Positions 7,815 to 15,807 of a stretch of DNA of 64,000 bases are shown one piece after another. A program made the position numbers and the translations under genes. Numbering within the stretch: the stretch's first letter is position 1; the number at the start of each line of letters is the position of its first letter. The notes under the pieces are model-generated. The model made no database searches and was not told where the DNA came from. It was given only the letters and a program-made list of their open reading frames with translations. This stretch comes from VXNE01 sp965200505 (lineage in GTDB: Bacteria; Pseudomonadota; Gammaproteobacteria; Pseudomonadales; Azotimanducaceae): contig OZ241343.1 of NCBI GenBank assembly GCA_965200505.1, positions 3,844,001-3,908,000 of the forward strand, read 5' to 3'.

Positions 7815-9542
7815 TCACGCCCGCCAGCGGCGGTTCAGCGCCGACACGACGGCGGTGAGCGATGCCGTGATGGTGTTGGTGCTCATGCCGATGCCGTGGC
7901 AGCGCCCCGCCCCATCGTTGATGGCGAGCAGACAAATGGCGGCGGCATCCTTGCCGGTGGTGAGCGCGTGCTCGTGGTAATCCATCACGTTGAGCGGCTC
8001 GTTCAGCGTCTCCACCATGCCGTTGACGAACGCCTCAATGGGGCCCGTCCCCTCCCCCACGATGTCGATGCGTTGCTCGGCGGCTTCGAGCCGCGCGGCG
8101 CAGCGTTGCCCGCCGGCGTCGCCGCGCGTCAAGTCGTAATCCAACAGGCGGTAGGGGCCCTGCTCCACCAAATACTCGGTGAGCAGCGCTTGGAAGATTT
8201 CGTCCGGCTGCACTTCCCGGTCCAGCCGTTCCGTGAGCCGTTGCACCACCGCCGAAAACTCCGCCAGCATCTCCCGCGGCAAGGCCACGCCGTAGCGCTC
8301 CTCGAGCACAAAGCCCACCCCGCCCTTGCCGGATTGGCTGTTCACGCGCACCGTCTCCTTGTACGAGGAGCCCACGTCGGCCGGGTCGATGGGCAGGTAC
8401 GGCACCTGCCAAGCGCCGGCGTCACCGCGGATGTGCGCCATGCCCTTGCGGATGGCGTCTTGATGGGAGCCGGAGAAGGCCGTGAACACCAAGTCCCCGG
8501 CGTAGGGATGCCGCTCATGCACCGGCAGCTTGGTGAGCGCCTCCGCTTCGGTGCGGATGCGCGGCATGTCGTGGAAATCCAACTGTGGATCAATGCCTTG
8601 GGAGAACAGGTTCATCGCCACGGTCACCAAATCGCAGTTGCCGGTGCGTTCGCCGTTGCCGAACAGGGTGCCTTCCACGCGCTCGGCGCCGGCCATCAGC
8701 GCCAACTCGGTGGCCGCGACGCCGGTGCCGCGGTCGTTGTGGGCATGCAAGCTCACCACCACGCTGTCGCGGCGCGGGAATTGGCGGCAGAACCATTCGA
8801 TCTGGTCCGCATAGACGTTGGGCGTGGCCATCTCCACCGTGGAAGGCAGGTTGACGATCATCTGCTCGTCCGGCGTCGCGCCCCACGCTTCGGCCACCGC
8901 GGCGCAAATGTCCACCGCGAAATCCAACTCCGTGCCGGTGAAGCTCTCCGGCGAGTACTCGAACGCCACCTTGGTGCCGGAGAGCGCCGCGAGGCCATCC
9001 CGTGCCAGCTTCGCCCCATCCACCGCCAGCTTGACGATGCCGTCCCGCCCCATGCGGAACACCACGCGGCGCTGCAGCGTGGAGGTGGAGTTGTAGAGGT
9101 GGAAGATCGCCGCCGGGGCGCCTTCGAGGGCTTCCACGGTGCGCTCGATGAGCTCCTGCCGCGCTTGGCACAACACCTGGATGGTGACGTGCGGCGGAAT
9201 GCGGCCCTCGTCGATGATGCGGCGAATGAAGTCGAAGTCCGGCTGCGAGGCGGCCGGAAAGCCCACTTCGATCTCCTTGAAGCCGATGTCGAGCAGCAAG
9301 TCCCACATGTGGAGCTTCTCGCCGACGTTCATCGGGTCGATCAAGGCTTGGTTGCCATCCCGCAAATCGACGCTGCACCAGCGCGGCGGCGTGGTGAGCA
9401 CCGCGTCGGGCCAAGTGCGGTCCTTGAGCGAAACCGGCGGGAAGGCGCGGTACTTGCCGTGCGGCATGGCGGCGACGCGGGCACCGGCCACGCCGACATT
9501 GAACTCGGTGGGGCCTGGGGCGGCCACTGGCTGCGATGTCAT
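7815..9542 (-). CDS. leuA: 2-isopropylmalate synthase
   Basis: The protein has 575 residues, the longer LeuA class found for example in pseudomonads and actinobacteria. It condenses acetyl-CoA with 2-oxoisovalerate in the first committed step of leucine synthesis. The metal/substrate motifs WCSVDLRDGNQ (about residues 56-66) and SLHAHNDRGTG are intact, and the C-terminal third is the LeuA allosteric domain (leucine feedback). The ATG at 9542 follows AGAGGA seven bases upstream. Expression is probably attenuated through the leucine-rich leader peptide upstream (see 9618-9674). Confidence 0.95.
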   Translation of the reverse strand: MTSQPVAAPGPTEFNVGVAGARVAAMPHGKYRAFPPVSLKDRTWPDAVLTTPPRWCSVDLRDGNQALIDPMNVGEKLHMWDLLLDIGFKEIEVGFPAASQPDFDFIRRIIDEGRIPPHVTIQVLCQARQELIERTVEALEGAPAAIFHLYNSTSTLQRRVVFRMGRDGIVKLAVDGAKLARDGLAALSGTKVAFEYSPESFTGTELDFAVDICAAVAEAWGATPDEQMIVNLPSTVEMATPNVYADQIEWFCRQFPRRDSVVVSLHAHNDRGTGVAATELALMAGAERVEGTLFGNGERTGNCDLVTVAMNLFSQGIDPQLDFHDMPRIRTEAEALTKLPVHERHPYAGDLVFTAFSGSHQDAIRKGMAHIRGDAGAWQVPYLPIDPADVGSSYKETVRVNSQSGKGGVGFVLEERYGVALPREMLAEFSAVVQRLTERLDREVQPDEIFQALLTEYLVEQGPYRLLDYDLTRGDAGGQRCAARLEAAEQRIDIVGEGTGPIEAFVNGMVETLNEPLNVMDYHEHALTTGKDAAAICLLAINDGAGRCHGIGMSTNTITASLTAVVSALNRRWRA

Positions 9543-9583
9543 GGCTATCCTCTCGACTTGGGTGTCGTTGCTTGGGACGAGGT

Positions 9584-9628
9584 GGGCGAAAAGCCCTTGT
9601 GGGGAGTGATATGCCGGCTACGCCGGCA
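9584..9628 (-). promoter_or_regulatory. Leader hairpins of leuA, candidate attenuator
   Basis: Two stem-loops lie between the leader peptide and leuA. The first is a perfect 7-bp stem TGCCGGC-GTA-GCCGGCA at 9612-9628, whose loop and stem include the leader stop codon. The second is GGGC-TTTTC-GCCC at 9584-9596. Neither is followed by a U run, so this is not a classical intrinsic terminator; control may be translational or Rho-dependent. CCTCTC in leader codons 2-4 (9665-9670) is complementary to GAGAGG in the leuA ribosome-binding site (9549-9554). Function is inferred. Confidence 0.5.
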
Positions 9629-9674
9629 GGAGCAGCGACAGGAGAGCGAGGCGCGTTGGGCGTTGAGAGGCCAT
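9618..9674 (-). CDS. leuL: Leucine-rich leader peptide of leuA
   Basis: This 18-residue open frame reads MASQRPTRLALLSLLLPA and then stops. It has six leucines in eight positions (residues 9-16), the pattern of amino-acid attenuation leaders. It lies between a good promoter and leuA, ending 75 bases before the leuA ATG. The predicted -10 box ends only 10 bases before the ATG, so the message would have almost no 5' untranslated region. I see no Shine-Dalgarno sequence for it. The role in sensing charged tRNA-Leu is inference from composition and position. Confidence 0.7.
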   Translation of the reverse strand: MASQRPTRLALLSLLLPA

Positions 9675-9684
9675 TTAGGAACGC

Positions 9685-9712
9685 ACTATACAGGGCTTCT
9701 GGCCCGTGTCCA
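9685..9712 (-). promoter_or_regulatory. Sigma70-type promoter of leuL-leuA
   Basis: On the minus strand, TGGACA (-35, 9707-9712) and TATAGT (-10, 9685-9690) are separated by 16 bases. Both are five-of-six matches to consensus. The start point would fall about 3 bases upstream of the leader-peptide ATG at 9674. Confidence 0.65.
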
Positions 9713-9737
9713 GCGTTTTCAGCGTTTTCAGCGTTTT
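9711..9737 (-). repeat. Three tandem 9-bp repeats upstream of the leuA promoter
   Basis: CAGCGTTTT occurs three times head to tail (AAAACGCTG on the transcribed strand) at 9711-9719, 9720-9728 and 9729-9737, overlapping the outer end of the -35 box and lying just after the pgeF stop. The period is close to a helical turn less one base. They could be an operator array or an A-rich upstream element; no protein can be named. Confidence 0.75.
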
Positions 9738-9751
9738 CGGCTGCGGTGCAC

Positions 9752-10489
9752 TCAACGCATCCAGATCACCGCCGCCATGCGCCCCGTGACGCCATCACGG
9801 CGATGCGAGAAGAACCGGGCGTCGCCGGCGCTGCACAGGCCGCTCCGCACCACTTCCCTAACACCCAGGCCGGTGAGCCGCGCCGCCACATAGGCCGGCA
9901 AATCGAAGCGCCACTTGCCGCGCTGGACGGCGGCGAACGCTGGCCCGCCGCCGGCGCGTTCATGCACATCGGCGCCCACCTCGTAGCACTGGCCGCAGAT
10001 GGCGGGGCCGAGCCAGGCGGTGAGGGTGTGGGGTGGCACCGGCAGGGCGGCCAAGGTCGCTTCGATGACGCCGCCGGTGGCGCCGCGCCAGCCGCAATGC
10101 ATGGCGGCCACTACCCTGCCCTCGCCATCGCAGAGCAATGCCGGCACACAGTCCGCCACCAGCACGGCGAGCGCCACGCCGGGCGCATCGGTCCACACCG
10201 CGTCCGCGGCGACGCCGCGAGCCTCGCCGCTGGGGTCTCCGGTGGGTGCCGCTTGAGCATGAAACACTTCGGTGCCATGCGTCTGATGAAGCCACTGAAT
10301 CCGCCGGCAGCCAGTCGCGGCCAGGAGCCGCCGGCGGTTCTCGGCCACGCACTGCAGGGCATCGCCGACACCCACGCTCAAGTTCAGCGTGGCGTAAGGG
10401 CCAGCGCTCGCACCGCCGGTGCGCGACGTGCAGCCGGCGCGAACGTTGGGCGGCGCGGCCCAAGCGGCTTCAAGCAGCTTGAGCGGCAT
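9752..10489 (-). CDS. pgeF: Purine nucleoside phosphorylase/laccase-domain protein (YfiH/PgeF)
   Basis: The protein has 245 residues. The family motifs TRTGG-like SRTGGASAGPYATLNL near the start, ADCVPALLCD, AAMHCGWRG and GPAICGQCYEV carry the conserved His/Cys metal ligands. Members remove misincorporated serine from peptidoglycan precursors (PgeF) or act on nucleosides. I start at the ATG at 10489 (MPLKLLEAAW); the longer frame enters rluD. It overlaps the rluD end by 20 bases, which fits the conserved rluD-pgeF pair next to bamD. Confidence 0.9.
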   Translation of the reverse strand: MPLKLLEAAWAAPPNVRAGCTSRTGGASAGPYATLNLSVGVGDALQCVAENRRRLLAATGCRRIQWLHQTHGTEVFHAQAAPTGDPSGEARGVAADAVWTDAPGVALAVLVADCVPALLCDGEGRVVAAMHCGWRGATGGVIEATLAALPVPPHTLTAWLGPAICGQCYEVGADVHERAGGGPAFAAVQRGKWRFDLPAYVAARLTGLGVREVVRSGLCSAGDARFFSHRRDGVTGRMAAVIWMR

Positions 10490-11435
10490 CCGCCTCAAGG
10501 GCCTGCAGCAGATCGGCGAGGTCCGCCGGCGGCGGGCTCTCGAACGACAGCGCAACTCCCGTCACCGGATGGGCGAAACCCAGCGCACGGGCGTGCAGCG
10601 CTTGGCGGCGAAACCCTTGCACGGCCAGCCTGAGCCCGTCGGTTGGCGCCTTCGGCAAACGGCCGCGGGCACCGTAGCGCTTGTCTCCAACCAACGGATG
10701 GCCGATGGCGCTCAGATGTACCCGCACTTGGTGGGTACGGCCGGTGTGCAACGTGGCGTCTAAGGCGGTGTGGGCGCGATAGCGGTTCCGCACACGCACC
10801 ACCGTGCGCGCTGGACGCCCGTCGGAGCGCACCCGCTGGCGAGTGCGGTGCAGCCGATCGCGGCCGATGGGCAAGTCGATGACCCGCCCGGCGGTGAGCA
10901 CGCCCTCCGCCACCGCCAAGTACTCGCGGTTGACGGCGCGCGCGGCCATGGCGTGGGAGAGCGCCGCCACCGCCGCCGCCGAGGCGCCGACCACCAAGAG
11001 ACCGCTGGTGTCCTTGTCCAGCCGGTGGACGAGGCCCGCGCGGGGCAACGCGGCGAGGGCCGGACGATGTTCGAGCAAGCCGTGTACGAGTGTGCCGCCG
11101 GCCACGCCCGCCCCCGGATGTACGACCACGCCTTGCGGCTTGTCCACCACGATCACATGGTCGTCTTCATGCACCACGGTGAACGCCACCGGTTCCGCCC
11201 GCAGTTCCCCAACGCGCCGCTCCACCAGCGCGTCCAGCGTCAACGCCTCGCCACCGGCAACGCGCTGCGCCGGCCGCGCCGGGGCGTGATCGAGCTTGAG
11301 CGCTCCGCACCGAATCCATGCTTGGAGCTGCGCCCGGGAGAACTCGCCGAAGCGTTCCGCCGCCACCCGGTCCAACCGTTGGCCGGCGCAAGCCGCCGGC
11401 ACCGTGTCGGCGCGGACATGTCGCTGCGCGGTCAT
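10470..11435 (-). CDS. rluD: 23S rRNA pseudouridine synthase RluD
   Basis: The protein has 321 residues. An N-terminal S4 RNA-binding domain (about residues 15-75, GQRLDRVAAERF...SRAQLQAWIRCG) is followed by the RluA-type catalytic domain with HRLDKDTSGLLV, whose Asp is catalytic. RluD makes pseudouridines 1911, 1915 and 1917 in 23S rRNA helix 69. It is divergent from bamD with 71 bases between. The element CCCTGTGCTACCGT lies a few bases upstream of its ATG. Confidence 0.93.
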   Translation of the reverse strand: MTAQRHVRADTVPAACAGQRLDRVAAERFGEFSRAQLQAWIRCGALKLDHAPARPAQRVAGGEALTLDALVERRVGELRAEPVAFTVVHEDDHVIVVDKPQGVVVHPGAGVAGGTLVHGLLEHRPALAALPRAGLVHRLDKDTSGLLVVGASAAAVAALSHAMAARAVNREYLAVAEGVLTAGRVIDLPIGRDRLHRTRQRVRSDGRPARTVVRVRNRYRAHTALDATLHTGRTHQVRVHLSAIGHPLVGDKRYGARGRLPKAPTDGLRLAVQGFRRQALHARALGFAHPVTGVALSFESPPPADLADLLQALEADAAQAA

Positions 11436-11506
11436 CGGCGCGACGGTAGCACAGGGTGCGCCACGTCACCCCGCCACGGTCGAACTCGGCGGCAAGGAGC
11501 GGTAGA

Positions 11507-12508
11507 ATGGCCCACATGATCCGCATTGGCCACGCAGCCGCGGCCGCGGCGCTCGCCACCCTGATGGCCGGCTGCGCTTGGATGCCGTTCGTCGGCGATG
11601 ACGAAGAGGCGCCGGAAGAAGTCGAGACCACGGAGCAAATCCTCTACGAAAGCGCCCAGTCCAGCTTGCGGAGCAACAACTATCGGGCGGGCATCGAGAA
11701 GCTCGGTCGCTTGGAGGCGCGGTTTCCGTTCGGGCGTTACGCCGAACAGGCGCAGCTCGAAATGATCTACGCCAACTACATGGCCGGTGACTTCGAGGCC
11801 GCGTCGGCCGCGGCGGACCGCTTCATCCGGCTGCATCCCCAGCATGACGACATCGACTACGCGTACTACCTGCGCGGCCTCATCGCCGATGCCGAAGGCA
11901 GCGGCTTGTTTGACCGGCTGCGCCCGGCCGACGCGGCCAAACGCGACACCACGAACGCCCGCAAAGCGTTCGCGCACTTCGCCGCCCTGCTGCGCGACCA
12001 CCCAGACAGCGACTACGCGAAGGACGCCCGCCAGCGCATGATCCATCTGCGCAATGTGATCGCCGAATCCGAAATCCACGTCGCCAACTACTACATTTCG
12101 CGGGGTGCGCACGTGGCCGCCGCGAACCGCGCCCGTGCCGTGATCGAGAATTACTCGCAAACCCCCGCCGCGGCCCAAGCGCTCGCCATACTGGTGGAGG
12201 CCAACTACAAGCTCGGCCTCGAGGAAGCCGCCAACGATGCCTTGCGCATCCTCGCCATCAACCACCCGGAGTACCCGGCCTTTGACGACGCCGGCAACCT
12301 CGTGCTGGAAGAGACCATCCGCAACCGCGACCGCTCTTGGATGAACGTGATGACGTTGGGGCTCTTGGATCGGCCCGATGCGCCGCCGCCGCTCAAGATT
12401 CGGCATCCGGAGGGGTTTCAGCCGCCACCACGCACCGTCGAAGCGCAGGAAGAAGCGCGGCAAGCGCGGAAGAAGCCGTGGTACAAGCGCATTCCGTTCC
12501 TGGATTGA
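11507..12508 (+). CDS. bamD: Outer membrane assembly lipoprotein BamD
   Basis: The protein has 333 residues with a lipoprotein signal; lipobox LMAG-Cys at Cys23. Five TPR-like repeats follow (for example YESAQSSLRSNNYRAGIEKLGRLEARFPFG and VANYYISRGAHVAAANRARAVIENY). BamD is an essential subunit of the BAM complex that folds outer-membrane proteins. It is longer than E. coli BamD (245 residues) because of a C-terminal extension ending RKKPWYKRIPFLD. ATG 11507 is chosen because AAGGAG lies seven bases upstream; ATG 11516 is an alternative. Confidence 0.92.
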   Translation: MAHMIRIGHAAAAAALATLMAGCAWMPFVGDDEEAPEEVETTEQILYESAQSSLRSNNYRAGIEKLGRLEARFPFGRYAEQAQLEMIYANYMAGDFEAASAAADRFIRLHPQHDDIDYAYYLRGLIADAEGSGLFDRLRPADAAKRDTTNARKAFAHFAALLRDHPDSDYAKDARQRMIHLRNVIAESEIHVANYYISRGAHVAAANRARAVIENYSQTPAAAQALAILVEANYKLGLEEAANDALRILAINHPEYPAFDDAGNLVLEETIRNRDRSWMNVMTLGLLDRPDAPPPLKIRHPEGFQPPPRTVEAQEEARQARKKPWYKRIPFLD

Positions 12509-12552
12509 CGCGCACGCCCCTGCCCGACCTGCTCTCCAACGCCCACGCATGA

Positions 12553-12568
12553 CCCGCCGCTGGGCGGG
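12553..12568 (+). terminator. GC-rich hairpin after bamD, weak terminator candidate
   Basis: CCCGCC-GCTG-GGCGGG forms a 6-bp stem 45 bases after the bamD stop. It is followed only by CTTGTG, not a U run, so termination is uncertain. The rest of 12509-12666 shows nothing else I can support. Confidence 0.25.
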
Positions 12569-12666
12569 CTTGTGCTCCAAGGCTCACAACGGCTTGTGGC
12601 GACGGCCGCCACGCGCATCAGCCAAACGCCATAGCCTTGCCCCGCGGTGCCTGTCACGCTGCGCCC

Positions 12667-13221
12667 ATGCGCGGCCTCACCCTGATCGAACTGCTGGTGA
12701 CGCTGGCCGTCGGCGGGGTGCTGCTGTCGTGGGCAACCGCAAACGGCAGCCATCTCATCCTTGAGCGACGCGCCAGCGCGGCGCTCAACCAAGCGCTCGG
12801 CGCGGTGCAGTTCACCCGCCACGCCGCGGTGACGCACCGCGCCACGGCCTCGCTGTGCCCTTCCGCGGGCGGCGGTTGCGGCTTGCGCGACACCTGGCAC
12901 GAAGGGTCGCTGGTGTTTCTGGACCGGGACGGCGACGGCCGCGTGGATGCCGAAGATGTGCCGTTGCGCCGGTTGCCGAGCCTTGCGGAGGACGACCGCA
13001 TCTACTGGCGCTCGTTCCGCAACCGCCGCCATCTCTCCTTCCTGCCCTCGGGCTTGACGGATTGGCAGAGCGGCAACTTCACCTATTGCCCCGCCGGCGG
13101 CGACCTACGCTACGCCCGCCAAGCCATCCTCAATGCCCAAGGCCGTGCCCGCCTGGCGCGGGACACGGATGGCGACGGCATCCGGGAAGACGCCAGCGGG
13201 CGCGATCTGCGGTGCCCCTAG
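12667..13221 (+). CDS. Type II pseudopilin, GspH/FimT family
   Basis: The protein has 184 residues. It begins MRG with prepilin cleavage G|LTLIELLVTLAVGGVLLSWA, the class III signal of type IV pilins, followed by the N-terminal helix and a GspH-type globular domain with paired cysteines (CPSAGGGCGL, YCPAGGD, DLRCP). FimT/GspH proteins are minor subunits of type IV pili or type II secretion pseudopili. It stands alone here, about 13 kb from the pilE-V-W-X train, and may be the FimT missing from that train. No clear Shine-Dalgarno was found. Confidence 0.83.
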   Translation: MRGLTLIELLVTLAVGGVLLSWATANGSHLILERRASAALNQALGAVQFTRHAAVTHRATASLCPSAGGGCGLRDTWHEGSLVFLDRDGDGRVDAEDVPLRRLPSLAEDDRIYWRSFRNRRHLSFLPSGLTDWQSGNFTYCPAGGDLRYARQAILNAQGRARLARDTDGDGIREDASGRDLRCP

Positions 13222-13243
13222 GCGCGGTGTTGGCGGCGGCGCT

Positions 13244-15700
13244 TCAGAACCTCACCCGCGCCACGGCCGTGACCAACCGCGGCTGCCCCAGTGTGCCGAT
13301 CACCGGATTGAACGTGAGGCCGATGGGGTCGTTCCGATCCATGCCCGGCACCGAATCCCCCGGCCACACGGAGCCGTCGGTGTAGTAGTCCTCGTCGAAC
13401 ACGTTCTTCACGTTGAGCGCCAGCGACCAACGCTCATGCTCAACCCCTAAGCGCAGGTTGGCCACCGTGAAGCCGGGATGCTTCACCGTGTTCTCCGTGT
13501 TGAACCAAAACGGCCCTTTGCCAACCATGTCCGCGTGGAGCAGGAAATCCAACCCCGCCGTCATCGAGCGGCGATATTGGGCGCCGAGGTTGTACGAGTA
13601 CTTGGAGATCCACGGTGGGAAGTGGTCGGCGACCCCGCTGGTGCGATTGATCACGTCGAACACCGCGCTGTCGTCTGAAAACTCGGCATCCACCAAGCCG
13701 CCCCCGCCGCTGATCGTCAAGCGCTCGGACACCGCCCACGAGAACTCGAACTCGGCGCCGTATTGCGTTGAATCGCCGGCGTTCAGAATGTTCTCGATGA
13801 TGCCGCCCACGGCGATCTGGTTCTGCAGCTCGAACTGGCGCTCGCTGTAGTCGATGTAGAAGGCCGCCACGTTGAAATCGACCTCGCCGCCGCCAAGGGC
13901 CGTGGTGCCCTTCACGCCAACCTCGAAGTTGTCGGCCTGCTCCTTGCCATAGGCGACCAGCGACGGCACCCCCTCCTGGGTGTAAAGGTTGTAGTTGCCC
14001 GGCTCGAAGCCCTTGGCGTAGTTGAAGTACAGGTGGGCGCCGTTCGCCGCGAAGTACGAAATGGACGCCTTGGGCAGGAACTCCGTGTCGCCTTGGCTCA
14101 GGTAGTTGTCGTAGTCCGGGTAGAACTGCGTGACGCTCACCCAGTAATCCCGGTTGCGGTCCAGCGTGTCCGCTTCCCACTTGTCGATGCGGGCGCCCAC
14201 GCCGAACTCCCAATTGCCGGCGCGATAGCTCGCCGTGGCGAAGGCCGCTTGGTTGGTGCGCTCCCGCGCTCGATTCTCAAACGGGAAGTAGAGCCGCGCC
14301 GCCACCTCCTGCTCGAAGCTCGGCGTCTGCACCGGCGTGCCCAAGCGCGGGTCAAGCGAAGCGTCGGCCAGCGCATTCCGCTCGGCTGGCGTGAGCGGTT
14401 CCAAGATGCCGAGGGACCCTGGGCGGCCGCAATCCCCAAGCAGCGTACACAGCACCTCCGTGGTGTTGTAGAAGGTGGCCCACGAATCCCAATCGTTCTC
14501 CCACTGCGCGTAGTAGGCGCCGATCAGCCACTCGAACGGACCGTCGCCGGCGGACGCATAGCGGAGCTCGTGGGTTTGCACGTCCGTCTCTTCAGGCCGC
14601 ACGAGGTCGAAGCCCACCTCGGCGCTCACGTCCAAGTCCGTCGTGCGCAGCCCCTCGGCGTCCGTCAGGGCGCCCACGTAGGTGAAACTGCCGCCACCCA
14701 CCTCGTGCGTGAGTTCCACCAAGCCGCCGCTGGTTTCGCGCACGTTGCGGCCGGCGAAGGTGAGCTCCCGCTTGCGGTTGTAACGTAGGTTGTTGCCGTC
14801 CTCCACGCGCCAGTTGTTGTTGCCGGCGTCCAATTCGTTGCGCCGCACGGCGGCGTAGAGCGAGGTGCGTTCGCCGAGCTCGGCCAAGAGCGACAGGCGG
14901 AAACCCGTCTCCTCCCGCTCGTTCGGATGGCGCCGCCACTTCTCGATCACGTTCTTGCGGTAGGCGTTCGGCGCCACCGAATTGTCCGGCACGCCATACG
15001 GCCACAGCGTGTCCGTCTGGTTGGAGCGGCCGTTGCGGCGCTCCGGGCGGATGGCCTCGACGAAGCCCTCGTCGTCCTTCGAGTAGCCGAACAGCCGCGC
15101 CGCCACCCGCTCGCCCAGCGGCACGTTGACGACGCCTTGGAAGTTGCGCAGGTTCTGGCCACCGGCCTCCACATCCACATGGCCGCTCCAAGCGCCCAGT
15201 TCCGGCCGCCGCGTCACGAACTTCACCGCGCCGCCGATGTTGCTGCCGCCGTAGAGCGTGCCTTGGGGTCCCTTCAACACCTCCAAGCGTTCCATGTCGC
15301 CAAACTCGGCGGACGCATCGACGAAGATCTGGGCACCATCGACGTAGAACCCCACGCCCTGGGTGTTGCCGAACGAGCCAACGCCGCGGATGGTCACGTT
15401 CGGGTTGCCATCGGCCCGCGCCGACAGGTTGAGGTTGCTCACGCGCAAACCGATGTCGTTGATGTGGGTGATGCTGCCCTGCTCCAAGTCGAACCCGGAA
15501 ATCGCGGACACGGACTCCGGTATCTCCTGCAGCGATTCATCCCGCTTGCGCGCCGTGACGATGATCTCCTCCACCACGGCGCCGCGTTCCCGCGCCGCGG
15601 CGTCTTCGGCGACCGCGACGCCCGCCGGCAGGCTGACCAAAGTGGTCAAGGCAGCGACGAGCCAATTCCTAGACAGGTGTTCATCAAGTGATTTCGACAT
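13244..15700 (-). CDS. TonB-dependent receptor
   Basis: The protein has 818 residues: signal peptide to about residue 32 (AGVAVAEDA), TonB-box-like EEIIVTARKRDESLQEIPESV, plug domain with SIRG-like TIRGVGSFGNTQGVGFYVDG and VLKGPQGTLYGGSNIGGAVKFV, then a long beta barrel ending in ...TAVARVRF with a terminal Phe for BAM recognition. It imports a bulky substrate across the outer membrane using TonB energy. It is a clear paralogue of the receptor at 18476-20716. The ATG at 15700 is chosen because the signal peptide starts there; the upstream frame is spurious. Substrate unknown. Confidence 0.92.
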   Translation of the reverse strand: MSKSLDEHLSRNWLVAALTTLVSLPAGVAVAEDAAARERGAVVEEIIVTARKRDESLQEIPESVSAISGFDLEQGSITHINDIGLRVSNLNLSARADGNPNVTIRGVGSFGNTQGVGFYVDGAQIFVDASAEFGDMERLEVLKGPQGTLYGGSNIGGAVKFVTRRPELGAWSGHVDVEAGGQNLRNFQGVVNVPLGERVAARLFGYSKDDEGFVEAIRPERRNGRSNQTDTLWPYGVPDNSVAPNAYRKNVIEKWRRHPNEREETGFRLSLLAELGERTSLYAAVRRNELDAGNNNWRVEDGNNLRYNRKRELTFAGRNVRETSGGLVELTHEVGGGSFTYVGALTDAEGLRTTDLDVSAEVGFDLVRPEETDVQTHELRYASAGDGPFEWLIGAYYAQWENDWDSWATFYNTTEVLCTLLGDCGRPGSLGILEPLTPAERNALADASLDPRLGTPVQTPSFEQEVAARLYFPFENRARERTNQAAFATASYRAGNWEFGVGARIDKWEADTLDRNRDYWVSVTQFYPDYDNYLSQGDTEFLPKASISYFAANGAHLYFNYAKGFEPGNYNLYTQEGVPSLVAYGKEQADNFEVGVKGTTALGGGEVDFNVAAFYIDYSERQFELQNQIAVGGIIENILNAGDSTQYGAEFEFSWAVSERLTISGGGGLVDAEFSDDSAVFDVINRTSGVADHFPPWISKYSYNLGAQYRRSMTAGLDFLLHADMVGKGPFWFNTENTVKHPGFTVANLRLGVEHERWSLALNVKNVFDEDYYTDGSVWPGDSVPGMDRNDPIGLTFNPVIGTLGQPRLVTAVARVRF

Positions 15701-15807
15701 CCGCGGGTGTCCTTTCGGCCAATTGCCAAGCTCGGAGTGTAGCGCCGTTCGCGGGGCCATGCCGATCGGCCGGCCGGCGGCCATGCGCGAGGGCGGCGTT
15801 GCGGCGT

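Noticed and set aside
9584..9596. GGGCTTTTCGCCC as an intrinsic terminator before leuA
   Set aside because: The stem is only 4 bp and the following bases are ACCTCG, not a U run; kept only as a possible leader structure.
7896..9893. 665-codon open frame on the plus strand opposite leuA
   Set aside because: It mirrors the intact leuA coding frame; its protein is His/Arg-rich and family-less, as expected from antisense of GC-rich codons.
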